A DNA stretch of 47,955 nt from positions 1 through 47,955 of the forward strand of contig JAIDUG010000039.1 of assembly GCA_029060305.1 (NCBI GenBank), given 5' to 3'. A program made the position numbers and the translations under genes. The notes under the pieces are model-generated. The model was not told the origin of the DNA. It was given only the letters and a program-made list of their open reading frames with translations, and ran no database searches. This DNA is from Ruminococcus sp. GTDB taxonomy: Bacteria; Bacillota; Clostridia; Oscillospirales; Ruminococcaceae. Below, in pieces: positions 33,265 through 42,528 of this stretch (positions are counted from its first letter, which is position 1; each line of letters opens with the position of its first letter).

Positions 33265-36200
33265 TTACCAGCGACCTCCGCCCCACTGATTTCCACCACC
33301 GGAGCCTGAACCTGCTGAAACAGCTGTACCGCCTGAAATTGTACCGTCTGCATATACTTTCATTGAATCGTCAGAAGTTATGAGGTCTGTACCGCCTGAG
33401 ATTGTACCGCCTGTATAGCATTTAAGACTTGAATTACTGAGAGACGGCGAATCCATAGCCTGCATTGTTGTGAACGAAACAACTACATTTCCCGACTCAT
33501 CCGCAATCGTGAACTGCGTACCTGATGTAACTGCTCCTGAAGAACGTGAAGAAATTTCGGCAACGATAGCACCTGTAGTATTTTTTGTACCGTCACAGTC
33601 AACAGGCTCCTGACCGTTTGCTATTACAATACCACCAGTCATTGCAATACTTCCGTTTGAATCAAAAGCATCATGGTCTCCGCTTGCGGACTGTACAATA
33701 GCGATACCGCCTGAAATACTGAGAGTATTATTTCCGGCTGAACCGCCCCAGCCTCCGCCGAAGCCTCCCTGACCCCAGCCCATATTGTTTCCTGAGCCTG
33801 AACCGTCCGAGCCTCCTGCCGCGTTGTAACCGTCGTCATCTGCTTTCACTACAACTGTACCGCTGTACTGATAAATATTCTCTCCCTCAACACCCTCATA
33901 GCATTTTGTGACGTACACTTCAAAGTCATTGTATGCACCGTTTTCACTGCCGAGTATGAGGTCGTGGTCTGAGTGCATAGCATCGTCAGCACTTGCGAGC
34001 TTGAATATACCGCCGTTTATGTTCATCTGTCCGCCACAGTGAAGAGAATCGTCAGAGGAATCAATTACAACAGTACCACCGTTTACAGTAATGTTTCCGC
34101 CACTCTGCCACGTTGTACCGGCAGTATCATAGAGACCTACAGATTTTATACCTTTTGCGGAAACGTCGGTCTTGTTGGAATTGCCGTCCTGCATTCCACC
34201 TCCCATTCCGCCACCGAAGCCACCGCCCCACTGGTTTCCACCTGTCGAACCTGTCGAACCGCTTCCGGTAAAGCCTGAGCCTTCATAAGTGTAGATATTG
34301 ATATTACCGCCGTTTATTATAACGTCCTGTTCTCCCTGAATACCGTCAGAATAAGATTCAATGTCAACAGTACCGCCGTTTATTGTAACAACTCCGTATG
34401 ATTTATTTGTGTCAGTATCAGTTGCTGTCGACTTTATTCCGTCACCCGACTTTGTTTTTACAGTAAGTTTCAGCGTGCTGAAATCAGTATCTTTTGCGTT
34501 TCCTATTGTAACACTGTCCTTACCTCTTATTCCGTCGTCGACAGCGTTTACAGTAATATTGCCGTTATAGATTTTCACATCGTTCTTTGAAACAATACCG
34601 TCTGCTGTGTTGCCGTTTACTGTGAGACTTCCTGTACCTTTTATTTTTATATCGTCACGTGCGAAAATTGCTGAATCTATCTGATTTGTGTTTCCGTCGC
34701 TGTCGGTGTAAGTATCAGTATGGGAAGTACCGTCAGAAATTGTATTCACCGTACCGCTTTTTGCTACAATCTGCACTTCGTCACCTATTGAAGCAACGTA
34801 AACAGGTGCAACTTTATCATTTAAAATATTTGCGTTCACGAGGTCAATTTCAACAACGCCGTCAGGGTATGCAGTCTTATCAACGTCAACAACAATTTGT
34901 CCGCCCTTATTTTCGCCGGAAACACTCATTACAGCAGGTTTCTTTATGGTGAGAACGTTATTCTCTACAGTTGCAACGTCTGAGGGAGCATTTGTTTCAA
35001 TAGAGTTTGCGGAAAGAGTTACAGTATAAGAAGAAGTATCAGGAACGGCTGTTCCACTGCCCGCTGTACCTGCCGGATTTACATTATCAAATACTGTCAC
35101 TGTTCCTGCCGTCCTGAAATCTTCAGAACCGTCATGTGTAACTGTTGCACTTGTTGAATTATTTGTAAGTTTATAGGAACCATCAGCAGTAATTGAAGAA
35201 TCACTGAGAAGTACATATGCGTATTTTTTCTGCCACTTATAAGCCTTGATATTTCCGACAGTAATGTTGTTAGCTTTTTTCCAGCAACCGTCCGTCTCAC
35301 CTGATGCAATACAGTTAAGGAGTATTGTACCCTGAGTAGTACCGGACATAAGAGCAGAATCTGTCTGGTTATCGGTAGCAGTAGCAACAACAGTACCACC
35401 GGTAATATTTGTACCTGTAATGCTTGTAAGACCTCTGTCACCGCCTGCAATTACTGTACCGCCTGAAATATCAATAGTTGTTTCCGCCTGAACAGCGTCA
35501 TTTCCGGCTTTTATGTTAAGCAGACCGTCTTGAATTGCTACATTACCCTTTGAAGATTTCAGACCGTCGCCCTCTGCTTCGATATTGAGAGTTCCGTCCT
35601 TTACTGTAACGGACTTCTTGCCTTTTATAGCATCTGTCTTGTCTGTTGCATTGAGAGTTGTAACAGTGATTATACCACCATTGATTTTAATATCGTTGTT
35701 GCAGACAATACCGTCCTGAGTGTTTGCCGTAAGGTTAAGAATACCTGTTCCCAGTTCTCCGCCTTTTATTGTAATATCGTCTTTGGCTTCGATTACAGCA
35801 CTTCCGAGGTTATCTCCTGTGTATGCTGTATCACCGTCCGAAATAACGTTTTGTGTACCGTCAACAAGGTTTATTGAAGTATTCTCAGCGTTTGTGACGA
35901 GAATTGCAGGAGCGGACTTTCCTGTTATATTAACACCGTTCAGGAAGATTTTTACTGTTTCAGGGTCTGCTGTTTCGTCGGGAATGTTTACATTTATCTG
36001 ACCGTCATTGAGAGTGCCGTCAATATAGAAACTTCCCGAATGACTTATAGTTACTGTTGTACCGTTTACTTCTGCATAATCGCCGTCAACCTTTATTGAA
36101 TCACCATTAAGATGTATTTTTGTGCCGTCTGTAACCGGTGTTTCCTGCCAGCTTTCCGGAAGTGCTTTAATGAGTTTGGCTTCAAATTTCTGTATAGAAA

Positions 36201-36462
36201 GTGCGTCCAATATTGTAAGACTGTCGCCTCTGTTGCATACGTCAGCGTTGTCTGCACCCTGCTTTGAGATTTTGTATTCATGTGGATTTGAAATGGACTG
36301 CATTATCAATACAGCATCTGATATATTCACAACTCCGTCTTCATTTGCGTCACCGTAAACAACGTTTGTACTTTCGGCAGAAACAAAAACCGGAAGTGCC
36401 TGAGCCATTACACAAAGTGAGGACAAGCCTGCTATAAACTTTTTCATTGAAGATTTTTTCAT
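33265..36462 (-). CDS. Secreted dockerin-containing carbohydrate-binding beta-helix protein (Cthe_2159-like)
   Basis: About 1065 residues. A signal peptide (to about residue 32) is followed by a type I dockerin at about 37-101. Its two calcium-type repeats are GDANEDGVVNISDAVLIMQS and, in weaker form, ADVCNRGDSLTILDALSIQK. The rest is a long run of short beta-helix turns (IKGGELGTGILNL, ITVNGGTVVIDSSDDSLHCG) with Gly-rich loops (GGGFGGGMGGGMQDG), as in Cthe_2159-type carbohydrate-binding proteins. It probably attaches to a cellulosome scaffold and binds plant polysaccharide. ATG 36462 is used; TTG at 36468 has the better ribosome spacing (6 bases) and is possible. Confidence 0.87.
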   Translation of the reverse strand: MKKSSMKKFIAGLSSLCVMAQALPVFVSAESTNVVYGDANEDGVVNISDAVLIMQSISNPHEYKISKQGADNADVCNRGDSLTILDALSIQKFEAKLIKALPESWQETPVTDGTKIHLNGDSIKVDGDYAEVNGTTVTISHSGSFYIDGTLNDGQINVNIPDETADPETVKIFLNGVNITGKSAPAILVTNAENTSINLVDGTQNVISDGDTAYTGDNLGSAVIEAKDDITIKGGELGTGILNLTANTQDGIVCNNDIKINGGIITVTTLNATDKTDAIKGKKSVTVKDGTLNIEAEGDGLKSSKGNVAIQDGLLNIKAGNDAVQAETTIDISGGTVIAGGDRGLTSITGTNITGGTVVATATDNQTDSALMSGTTQGTILLNCIASGETDGCWKKANNITVGNIKAYKWQKKYAYVLLSDSSITADGSYKLTNNSTSATVTHDGSEDFRTAGTVTVFDNVNPAGTAGSGTAVPDTSSYTVTLSANSIETNAPSDVATVENNVLTIKKPAVMSVSGENKGGQIVVDVDKTAYPDGVVEIDLVNANILNDKVAPVYVASIGDEVQIVAKSGTVNTISDGTSHTDTYTDSDGNTNQIDSAIFARDDIKIKGTGSLTVNGNTADGIVSKNDVKIYNGNITVNAVDDGIRGKDSVTIGNAKDTDFSTLKLTVKTKSGDGIKSTATDTDTNKSYGVVTINGGTVDIESYSDGIQGEQDVIINGGNINIYTYEGSGFTGSGSTGSTGGNQWGGGFGGGMGGGMQDGNSNKTDVSAKGIKSVGLYDTAGTTWQSGGNITVNGGTVVIDSSDDSLHCGGQMNINGGIFKLASADDAMHSDHDLILGSENGAYNDFEVYVTKCYEGVEGENIYQYSGTVVVKADDDGYNAAGGSDGSGSGNNMGWGQGGFGGGWGGSAGNNTLSISGGIAIVQSASGDHDAFDSNGSIAMTGGIVIANGQEPVDCDGTKNTTGAIVAEISSRSSGAVTSGTQFTIADESGNVVVSFTTMQAMDSPSLSNSSLKCYTGGTISGGTDLITSDDSMKVYADGTISGGTAVSAGSGSGGGNQWGGGRW

Positions 36463-36527
36463 AATCAATTCATACTCCTTAAATATAATTTAATGTCAAA
36501 TTTTACAGTTTGTGTTTTTCTGAAATG

Positions 36528-36560
36528 ATTATATTCCATCATTCTTAAAATAATCTTAAA
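36528..36560 (-). promoter_or_regulatory. Promoter with response-regulator-type direct repeats
   Basis: The -10 TATAAT is at 36533-36528. No -35 consensus is present; instead TTTAAGA occurs twice (36560-36554 and 36549-36543), 11 bases apart, ending 9 bases before the -10. The geometry matches OmpR/PhoB-type activator boxes, and the same arrangement precedes the VTC operon at 42399-42431. Confidence 0.65.
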
Positions 36561-36578
36561 AGTTTGTTCAGAATTTGG

Positions 36579-36618
36579 AAAAAATAAAAAGTCTGCGGAA
36601 AATACATTTCCACAGACT
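36579..36618 (-). terminator. Terminator of the HU/DUF6465 operon
   Basis: Minus-strand stem AGTCTGTGGAAA / TTTTCCGCAGACT (one mismatch-type pair) followed by TTTTTATTTTT. Confidence 0.82.
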
Positions 36619-36627
36619 GTTTTATTT

Positions 36628-37095
36628 TCAGAAAAGTTCAAACCAGTCGCTTTTATCGTCTACTACATAGTAAACCTTAGCAATACCGTCATCTTCATAA
36701 GGCTTGATATAGAGGTTTACAGACTTCGGAGACTTCACACCGGAAAGCTCTTTAGCTTTTTCAGCAAGTGCCTCAATAGACCTTTCAGCACCTGCTCCCT
36801 GTATATATGCCTTTATTTCAGTAACTGTTCTTCTGGTATACTTTCTTTTCGGTTTAGATTCAGCCAGAGTTTCAATAACGATTTCTTCAGGCTTTACTTC
36901 TTCAGCAGTTTCCGAAACAATAGCTTCAGCTTTTACTTCTTCTGTCTGAATTTCTTCAGCAACAGTTTCAGCTTTTACTTCCTCAGCCGGAGTTTCAACA
37001 ACTGTTTTTTCAATAGCTTCTTCAGCTACAGGAGTAGCCTTTTTGGACTTGGTTGTATTGTTAGACTTCAGAGCGTTTCTTCTTGGTCTTCCCAT
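36628..37095 (-). CDS. DUF6465 family protein
   Basis: 155 residues. The N-terminus GRPRRNALK and a second basic patch KPKRKYTRRT look like AT-hook-type DNA contacts. Between them lies a low-complexity Glu/Val/Ala/Thr stretch (residues about 20-80). The C-terminal 75 residues (EIKAYIQGAGAERSIEALAEK, VNLYIKPYEDDGIAKVYYVV) form the conserved DUF6465 domain. AAGGAGG precedes the ATG. It is 22 bases downstream of HU, so both are cotranscribed; a nucleoid-associated role fits but is inferred. Confidence 0.82.
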   Translation of the reverse strand: MGRPRRNALKSNNTTKSKKATPVAEEAIEKTVVETPAEEVKAETVAEEIQTEEVKAEAIVSETAEEVKPEEIVIETLAESKPKRKYTRRTVTEIKAYIQGAGAERSIEALAEKAKELSGVKSPKSVNLYIKPYEDDGIAKVYYVVDDKSDWFELF

Positions 37096-37117
37096 AACAG
37101 AGACCTCCTTAAAAAAA

Positions 37118-37393
37118 TTACTTGTTTACGGCACTCTTAAGAGCAAGACCAGCCTTGAAAGCAGCGGCCTTTGAAGCCGGAGCAGTCATCATTTCCTTTG
37201 TCTGAGGATTGATAACCTGCTTTTCTTTACGGTCACGTACTTCAAAAGTACCGAAACCAACGATAGAAACCTTTTCACCCTTAGCGAGTTCCTCTGTGAT
37301 TGTAGAGAAAATTGTGTTTACAGCAACTTCAGCGTTCTTTTTTGTAGAACCTGTTTTTTCAGCAACTGCACTAATTAATTCAGTTTTAGTCAT
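37118..37393 (-). CDS. hup: HU-family DNA-binding protein
   Basis: 91 residues, the standard HU length. It has the helical dimer part MTKTELISAVAEKTGSTKKN, the GFGTFEVRDRKEKQVINPQT arm region with the proline at the arm tip, and the closing helix. It binds and bends DNA without sequence preference and compacts the nucleoid. ACGGAGG lies 8 bases before the ATG, with a consensus promoter upstream. It leads the operon with DUF6465. Confidence 0.96.
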   Translation of the reverse strand: MTKTELISAVAEKTGSTKKNAEVAVNTIFSTITEELAKGEKVSIVGFGTFEVRDRKEKQVINPQTKEMMTAPASKAAAFKAGLALKSAVNK

Positions 37394-37429
37394 TGCGATG
37401 TCCTCCGTTAATAAAATTTTACAATTTGA

Positions 37430-37458
37430 ATTATATACTGTTTAATCCGATTTGTCAA
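37430..37458 (-). promoter_or_regulatory. Promoter of the HU operon
   Basis: TTGACA (37458-37453), 17-base spacer, TATAAT (37435-37430), minus strand: a full consensus promoter, as expected for an abundant nucleoid protein. Confidence 0.85.
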
Positions 37459-37635
37459 GCGATTGAGAAAAAAACCGCAAAACGCCCGATATTCAGCTAT
37501 ATATTGGGAATATTTTTATTGAAAACTCCTATAAAAAACAATACTTTTCACTTATCACATTCAAAATGACTTCATTTTCCCTGAAATGCCGTTAATATTA
37601 TAATATGCTTTATTCAGCGGATAATTCAGAATTTT

Positions 37636-40230
37636 TTATTCAGCAGAAAGTACACCGTCTTCAAAAGTTACATCAATAGTATCGCCTGAGCTGATATTAC
37701 CGCCGATTATTTTCTTTGCAACAAGGGTTTCTATATTACTCTGTATGAAACGTCTCAAAGGTCTCGCTCCAAAATTAGGGTCGTAACCGCAGTCAACTAT
37801 ATAATTCTTTGCCTTTTCAGTAACGTTGAGTTTAATATGTCTGTCATCAAGGCGTTTGCGTAAGTCATTCAGCATAAGGTCAACGATATTCATTATATTA
37901 TCTTTGGAAAGCGGTTTATAGAAAACGATTTCGTCAAGTCTGTTGAGGAACTCCGGACGGAATTTTGTTTTGAGAAGTGCGTCAACGTTTTTACGTGCCT
38001 GCTCCGAAATTTCGCCGTTTTCGTCGATACCGTCAAGAATGTAAGGAGAACCTAAATTAGAAGTGAGTATTATTATAGTATTCTTGAAATCAACCGTTCT
38101 GCCCTGAGAATCAGTAATTCTTCCGTCGTCAAGCACCTGCAACAGTATATTGAATACGTCAGTATGGGCTTTTTCTATCTCGTCGAAAAGTACAACTGAA
38201 TAAGGTTTTCTGCGTACGGATTCAGTAAGCTGTCCGCCCTCGTCATAACCTACATATCCGGGAGGTGCTCCGATTAAACGGCTTACACTGAATTTTTCCA
38301 TATACTCACTCATATCAATACGAATAATATTTCTTTCGTCGTCGAAAAGTATTTCAGAAAGTGCTTTTGCGAGTTCGGTTTTGCCGACACCTGTAGGTCC
38401 TAAGAAAAGGAACGAACCTATAGGACGGTCGGGGTCTTGTATTCCTGCACGTGAACGCAATATAGCCTCACTGACTTTTGTGACTGCCTCGTCCTGTCCG
38501 ATAACACGTTTGTGCAGAAGTTTTTCCATATTGAGAAGTTTTTCCTTTTCACCCTCCATGAGTTTTGAAACCGGAATCCCCGTCCAGCGACATACGATTT
38601 TAGCTATTTCGTCTTCCGTAACCTTATCACGCAACAATCTGCCGTTTGCGGTATCGTGTTCGGTTTTCTGTTCAAATTCGGTAAGCTGTTTCTGCAACTG
38701 AGGAAGTCTGCCGTATCTGAGTTCAGCAACTTTGTTGAGGTCGTATTCACGTTCAGCCTTGTCAATCTCACCGTTTACCTGTTCAATTTCTTCACGGATT
38801 TTCTGTACTGCTGAAATATCATTTTTTTCATTGTCCCATTTAGCTTTCATCTCGCTGAAACTATCTCTCAGTTCTGAAAGTTCCTGCCTGATTTCCTCAA
38901 GGTGTTCCTGTGAAATGTTGTCGCTTTCCTTTTTGAGTGCAACTTCTTCTATTTCAAGCTGTACTATCTTTCTTGAAATAACGTCAAGTTCAGTCGGCAT
39001 TGAGTCCATTTCTGTACGGATAGTGGCACACGCTTCATCAATAAGGTCAATAGCCTTGTCCGGCAAGAACCTGTCCGTTATATATCTGTCGGAGAGTACG
39101 GCGGACGAAATCAAAGCGTTGTCGTGGATTTTTACACCATGGAAAACTTCATAACGTTCTTTTATACCTCTGAGGATTGAAATAGTATCTTCAACTGTCG
39201 GCTGGTCAACCATTACCGGCTGGAAACGTCTTTCAAGTGCTGGGTCTTTTTCGATATACTGACGGTATTCATTAAGAGTTGTCGCACCGATACAGTGGAG
39301 TTCACCTCTTGCAAGCATAGGCTTGAGAAGATTTCCTGCATCCATAGCACCGTCGGACTTTCCTGCTCCTACTATCGTATGCAGTTCATCTATAAACAAA
39401 AGTATATTTCCGTTACTGTTTTTGATTTCGTTGAGGACTGCTTTCAGACGTTCTTCAAACTCCCCTCTGTACTTTGCACCTGCAACCAACGCACCCATAT
39501 CAAGCGAAAAAACTTTCCTGTCTCTGAGACTGTCGGGAACGTCTCCGGCAACTATACGCAAAGCAAGCCCCTCAGCAATAGCAGTTTTGCCCACACCTGG
39601 CTCGCCGATAAGTACCGGATTATTTTTTGTTTTTCTTGAAAGAATACGGATAACGTTTCTTATTTCGCTGTCACGACCGATTACAGGGTCAAGTTTATTC
39701 TGTCTTGCAAGCCCTACCAGTTCCTGACCATACTTTGTGAGAACATCATAGGTTTCCTCCGGATTTTCGCTTGTAACTCGTGTATTACCTCTTACCGTCA
39801 TAAGTGCATTGAGGAACGAATCACGGTTTATATTGAAAGTCCTGAAAAGCTGTGAAACGTCCTTGTTTCCGGACTGTATAAGCGAAAGCATAAGATGCTC
39901 AACTGAAACATATTCGTCTTTCATATCAGAAGCTATTTTTTCGGCAGATGTTATAATTCTGTCGCACTCAACGGAAATTCCGATATTACTGCTTCTTCCG
40001 CTACCGGTAACTTTCGGCAGGGTACTGATTTTCTTGTCAGTTTCATCCTCGAAAATATCCGAATCTATATTCATTTTTCTGAGAAGCTGAGGAATCAGCC
40101 CGTTTTCCTGTTTGAGAAGTCCAGCAAGCAGGTGTATAGGTTCAATGACCTGATTTGACTGCATAACTGCTATACTCTGAGCTTTTCTTACAGCGTCCAT
40201 TGACTTCTGAGTTAATTTTTCTGCATTCAT
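37636..40230 (-). CDS. clpB: ATP-dependent disaggregase ClpB
   Basis: 864 residues, full length. The N-domain (about 1-150) is followed by AAA+ domain 1 with Walker A GEPGVGKT (209-216) and Walker [14 protein letters not shown]. The middle coiled-coil M-domain (about 400-530; [20 protein letters not shown]) distinguishes ClpB from ClpC/ClpA. AAA+ domain 2 has GPTGVGKTE and [11 protein letters not shown]. It pulls aggregated proteins apart with DnaK help. AAGGAGG lies 7 bases before the ATG. No CIRCE or CtsR box was found; an unusual inverted repeat and a short ORF lie in the leader. Confidence 0.96.
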   Translation of the reverse strand: MNAEKLTQKSMDAVRKAQSIAVMQSNQVIEPIHLLAGLLKQENGLIPQLLRKMNIDSDIFEDETDKKISTLPKVTGSGRSSNIGISVECDRIITSAEKIASDMKDEYVSVEHLMLSLIQSGNKDVSQLFRTFNINRDSFLNALMTVRGNTRVTSENPEETYDVLTKYGQELVGLARQNKLDPVIGRDSEIRNVIRILSRKTKNNPVLIGEPGVGKTAIAEGLALRIVAGDVPDSLRDRKVFSLDMGALVAGAKYRGEFEERLKAVLNEIKNSNGNILLFIDELHTIVGAGKSDGAMDAGNLLKPMLARGELHCIGATTLNEYRQYIEKDPALERRFQPVMVDQPTVEDTISILRGIKERYEVFHGVKIHDNALISSAVLSDRYITDRFLPDKAIDLIDEACATIRTEMDSMPTELDVISRKIVQLEIEEVALKKESDNISQEHLEEIRQELSELRDSFSEMKAKWDNEKNDISAVQKIREEIEQVNGEIDKAEREYDLNKVAELRYGRLPQLQKQLTEFEQKTEHDTANGRLLRDKVTEDEIAKIVCRWTGIPVSKLMEGEKEKLLNMEKLLHKRVIGQDEAVTKVSEAILRSRAGIQDPDRPIGSFLFLGPTGVGKTELAKALSEILFDDERNIIRIDMSEYMEKFSVSRLIGAPPGYVGYDEGGQLTESVRRKPYSVVLFDEIEKAHTDVFNILLQVLDDGRITDSQGRTVDFKNTIIILTSNLGSPYILDGIDENGEISEQARKNVDALLKTKFRPEFLNRLDEIVFYKPLSKDNIMNIVDLMLNDLRKRLDDRHIKLNVTEKAKNYIVDCGYDPNFGARPLRRFIQSNIETLVAKKIIGGNISSGDTIDVTFEDGVLSAE

Positions 40231-40273
40231 AAAATTTCCTCCTTAATAAATGATTATCGGTTGTATATATACT

Positions 40274-40298
40274 TTGTTTCTTGCAAGTTGTGAAACAA
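40274..40298. promoter_or_regulatory. Inverted repeat in the clpB leader
   Basis: TTGTTTC and GAAACAA separated by 11 bases, both halves exact. It lies 44 bases upstream of the clpB ATG and is unlike CIRCE (TTAGCACTC) or CtsR direct repeats. It could be an operator or part of a regulatory RNA structure. Confidence 0.4.
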
Positions 40299-40302
40299 TG
40301 TA

Positions 40303-40338
40303 TTATTTTGAAGAAACATAGTAATAATTTACTTTCAT
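40303..40338 (-). CDS. Possible 11-codon leader peptide upstream of clpB
   Basis: An ATG at 40338 with GGGAG 6 bases before it encodes MKVNYYYVSSK and stops just before the inverted repeat. Three Tyr codons in a row invite a translation-sensing role, but there is no proof that it is expressed. Confidence 0.3.
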   Translation of the reverse strand: MKVNYYYVSSK

Positions 40339-40403
40339 GATATACTCCCTTATAATTAACTTCCGGACTTTATTTATACAAAAGTTATTTTTATAATTTA
40401 TTG

Positions 40404-40431
40404 AAAAAAAAGCTCCCATATTACAGGGAGC
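40404..40431 (-). terminator. Terminator of the structured RNA candidate
   Basis: Perfect GCTCCC / GGGAGC stem with an 8-base loop and eight Ts on the minus strand. It ends the RNA unit well before clpB. Confidence 0.88.
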
Positions 40432-40667
40432 GAAATGAAATCACAAGCGGTTCAGACGGTTGATACACCATCAGCACTGTGAACCGTGCCACAGACTCAG
40501 TTAACAAAACATAAAAACATAGAAAACATGAAAAAATTAAAATTGAAAGGGGGTTAGGTTATAAAAATTAACCGAAAAATCCATGGCAAGCAACTGAATT
40601 AATATTCAGTATCAAGTACATGAGAGGGAATGCTACTTGATACTGAACACTAATATTTACAATTGCT
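40404..40667 (-). ncRNA. Structured RNA candidate of about 264 nt, family not recognised
   Basis: There is a promoter at 40701-40674 and an intrinsic terminator at 40431-40404 on the minus strand, with no ORF between. A perfect 14-bp hairpin (TTCAGTATCAAGTA / TACTTGATACTGAA, 40605-40647) has a 15-base loop containing TTCCCTCTC and is extended by flanking AGCAA/TTGCT pairing. It is followed by a GGTTA/TAACC hairpin near 40560-40580 and a U-rich linker. The last element is a compound hairpin CGGTTCA/TGAACCG enclosing GATGGT/ACCGTC (about 40447-40488). I could not match it to T-box, SRP, 6S, tmRNA or RNase P features. Confidence 0.6.
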
Positions 40668-40673
40668 GTATGT

Positions 40674-40701
40674 ATTATAACGCAAAATCGTCCGGTTGTA
40701 A
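40674..40701 (-). promoter_or_regulatory. Promoter of the structured RNA candidate
   Basis: TTACAA (40701-40696), 16-base spacer, TATAAT (40679-40674), minus strand. The predicted start is near 40667. Confidence 0.65.
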
Positions 40702-40814
40702 ATTCATTTTAGTATACAAAACTATAAAAAAATGTACTTTTTACATTTTTTATGGATTATTTTCAGTTAATTTTATGTGAATAAAATATAATATATTACT
40801 AAAATGCTCCATAT

Positions 40815-40844
40815 AAAAAAATATCAGACCTTTTACGGTCTGAT
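40815..40844 (-). terminator. Terminator of the VTC-DUF4956 operon
   Basis: Perfect stem ATCAGACC / GGTCTGAT, loop about 6 bases, followed on the minus strand by ATTTTTTTA. It separates the operon from the RNA unit. Confidence 0.85.
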
Positions 40845-40871
40845 ACTTTAAAGAGAGGGGCAAAGTTGAAA

Positions 40872-41567
40872 TCAGTTTTCGTAAATCTTGTCATCATATC
40901 TGAAAAATACAAGATTTATATTCATATTTCCGTTGAGGGTGCGAAGTTCGTCGATAAATCTTTTCTGGTCAACATTGTCCGGAACATCAACGCTGTATAT
41001 GAGTTCAAAGAGTGTGCCGAAGTTTGTAGTCTTTACACGACGGAGCTTGTGAAAATTGGTGTACTTGTTGAGAACCACATCAAAAACTCCCTGATAGTCG
41101 AGGTTTTCGGGAATGGTTATTTTAAGTGTCATATGAGTGCTTGTGCTTCCTCCGAAATTCTTTTCACTGAGAACAAAGAGTATTGCACCAAGAACGACAA
41201 AGAATACAACCGCAAACCCGATATATCCTATTCCGCAAGCTACACCAGTAGCCATTGCGAAAAATATGTAAGCTATATCTTTAGGGTCACCTGCAACACT
41301 CCTGAAACGTACAAGTGTGAACGTTCCGGCAAGACTTAACGCACCTGCTGGTGTGTTGATAAGAAGAAGTATAAGCGATACTATTGTGGGAAGCATTATC
41401 ATTGTGAATACATAACTCTGCGAATAGCCTTCCTTGCGGTGAGTTTTCATATACAAAAGGCTTATCAGAAAGCCGAGCAATACCGACATTCCCACACAAA
41501 CAAAAAATTCAAATGCTGAGATACCGTCCTGTGATGTGATGACGTTTCCGAAAATTCCACTATTCAT
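40872..41567 (-). CDS. DUF4956 membrane protein
   Basis: 231 residues. Four to five hydrophobic segments fill the first 130 residues (FFVCVGMSVLLGFLISLLYM, VFTMIMLPTIVSLILLLI, then ACGIGYIGFAVVFFVVLGAI). The conserved block GTFTLVRFRSVAGDPKDIAY lies between them, and a soluble alpha/beta tail forms the C-terminus. This is the DUF4956 pattern; these proteins are usually encoded next to VTC-domain polymerases, as here (3-base gap). It may export or anchor what the VTC protein makes. Confidence 0.88.
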   Translation of the reverse strand: MNSGIFGNVITSQDGISAFEFFVCVGMSVLLGFLISLLYMKTHRKEGYSQSYVFTMIMLPTIVSLILLLINTPAGALSLAGTFTLVRFRSVAGDPKDIAYIFFAMATGVACGIGYIGFAVVFFVVLGAILFVLSEKNFGGSTSTHMTLKITIPENLDYQGVFDVVLNKYTNFHKLRRVKTTNFGTLFELIYSVDVPDNVDQKRFIDELRTLNGNMNINLVFFRYDDKIYEN

Positions 41568-41570
41568 TGT

Positions 41571-42356
41571 TTACACACTCCTGTTTAAAAGTATATTATT
41601 TTTAATCTGTATACCGGAAGAAATTTTTATTCGTTCTTCTATACCGGATTTGACAAAGTTCTGATAAGCTCTGCCGTATTTTGAAAAACTTATTTTATAT
41701 ATACCCAGTTCCGAAAGTTTAGCGATAAGCCATTCGGGAACAGCGTTTCCGACCTTGACTTCCATTAAACGCTGGTCTATTCCTATTATCTGATTTCCGT
41801 AACTCTCATAACTCAGACTTAAATCGTTACGGCGTTCTGTAATCTGCCTGTCAAAAGTCAGACGAAAATCCTTGTCGTCCTTACCGAAAAAAGCCTCACG
41901 CTGATAACTGATATACTGTTTCGGAAAAACGTGGTACATATCAAGAAACACATCAAGCTCCTTAAAAACCTGCTCCGTTATGTATTTGTCAGTTTGTGGT
42001 TTCTTACGTGAACGGAAGTATTCGTCTGATTCGGCAAGGGTCATTGAAACACGCCTTTTTGTGACGATACCGCCTATTTTCTTTTTGATTTCAAGAAAAA
42101 CAAGACTGTCGGGAGATGCAGGAGAATAGTAACTTCTCAGACGGATTTTTTCCTTGTAATAAGGTTTTGAGAGAGATTCCCTTATCAGATAGTCGTCGGG
42201 AGTATCATAATAAATATTGTATATACCGTACTCCTTTCCGCCGACACAAAATTTATCGGGATTCATATATAACTGCAATGTCTCCATAAGATTTTCATAT
42301 TGTTTCATATCAAGCAGAAACTTTATCTCTTTTCTTGCAAACGTATTGATTGCCAT
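41571..42356 (-). CDS. VTC-domain (polyphosphate polymerase-like) protein
   Basis: 261 residues. Tunnel residues of the VTC domain are visible: ARKEIKFLLD, YYDTPDDYLIRES, KEKIRLRSYY, FLEIKKKIGGIVTKRRV, RLTFDRQI and LMEVKVG. Family members make polyphosphate from ATP inside a lysine/arginine-lined tunnel; bacterial copies beside DUF4956 are less well studied. The start is ATG 42356, set by AAAGGAG 8 bases upstream. It leads a two-gene operon whose promoter shares a regulatory box with the Cthe_2159-like gene, linking it to surface polysaccharide binding. Confidence 0.88.
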   Translation of the reverse strand: MAINTFARKEIKFLLDMKQYENLMETLQLYMNPDKFCVGGKEYGIYNIYYDTPDDYLIRESLSKPYYKEKIRLRSYYSPASPDSLVFLEIKKKIGGIVTKRRVSMTLAESDEYFRSRKKPQTDKYITEQVFKELDVFLDMYHVFPKQYISYQREAFFGKDDKDFRLTFDRQITERRNDLSLSYESYGNQIIGIDQRLMEVKVGNAVPEWLIAKLSELGIYKISFSKYGRAYQNFVKSGIEERIKISSGIQIKNNILLNRSV

Positions 42357-42398
42357 TTTATTCAACTCCTTTTCATGACATTCGGTTGATATGTATGT

Positions 42399-42431
42399 AT
42401 TATATATTTCCAATCTTAAAATAGTCTTAAT
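42399..42431 (-). promoter_or_regulatory. Promoter of the VTC operon with response-regulator-type repeats
   Basis: The -10 TATAAT is at 42404-42399. Upstream, ATTAAGA (42431-42425) and TTTAAGA (42420-42414) are 11 bases apart and end 9 bases from the -10. Box sequence, period and distance match 36528-36560. Confidence 0.65.
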
Positions 42432-42467
42432 TTTCCGGAAAGAAAAAATTTTTCACGAAATTCTCAC

Positions 42468-42496
42468 TTTACATATCTTCCGGAATATGTTATAAT
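42468..42496 (+). promoter_or_regulatory. Promoter of the ABC-F gene
   Basis: TTTACA (42468-42473), 17-base spacer, TATAAT (42491-42496), plus strand, about 32 bases before the TTG start. Confidence 0.75.
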
Positions 42497-42528
42497 TTAC
42501 TGGTAATTATTTTTTGGAGGTATTTTAA

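Noticed and set aside
33168..33353. Longer kinase reading frame extending upstream to 33353
   Set aside because: It would run through a strong terminator and overlap the end of the dockerin-protein gene; a promoter and terminator separate the two, and the extra residues look like shadow coding (Gln/Val-rich).
40404..40667. RNA region as a T-box, 6S, SRP or tmRNA
   Set aside because: It lacks the T-box AGGGTGG-type sequence, the SRP GGAA-loop hairpin, the end-to-end pairing of 6S and the tRNA-like ends of tmRNA.
41287..41499. Small minus-strand frame inside DUF4956 in another frame
   Set aside because: Same-strand shadow of the DUF4956 gene, without a ribosome site and with Cys/His/Ser-rich non-protein-like content.
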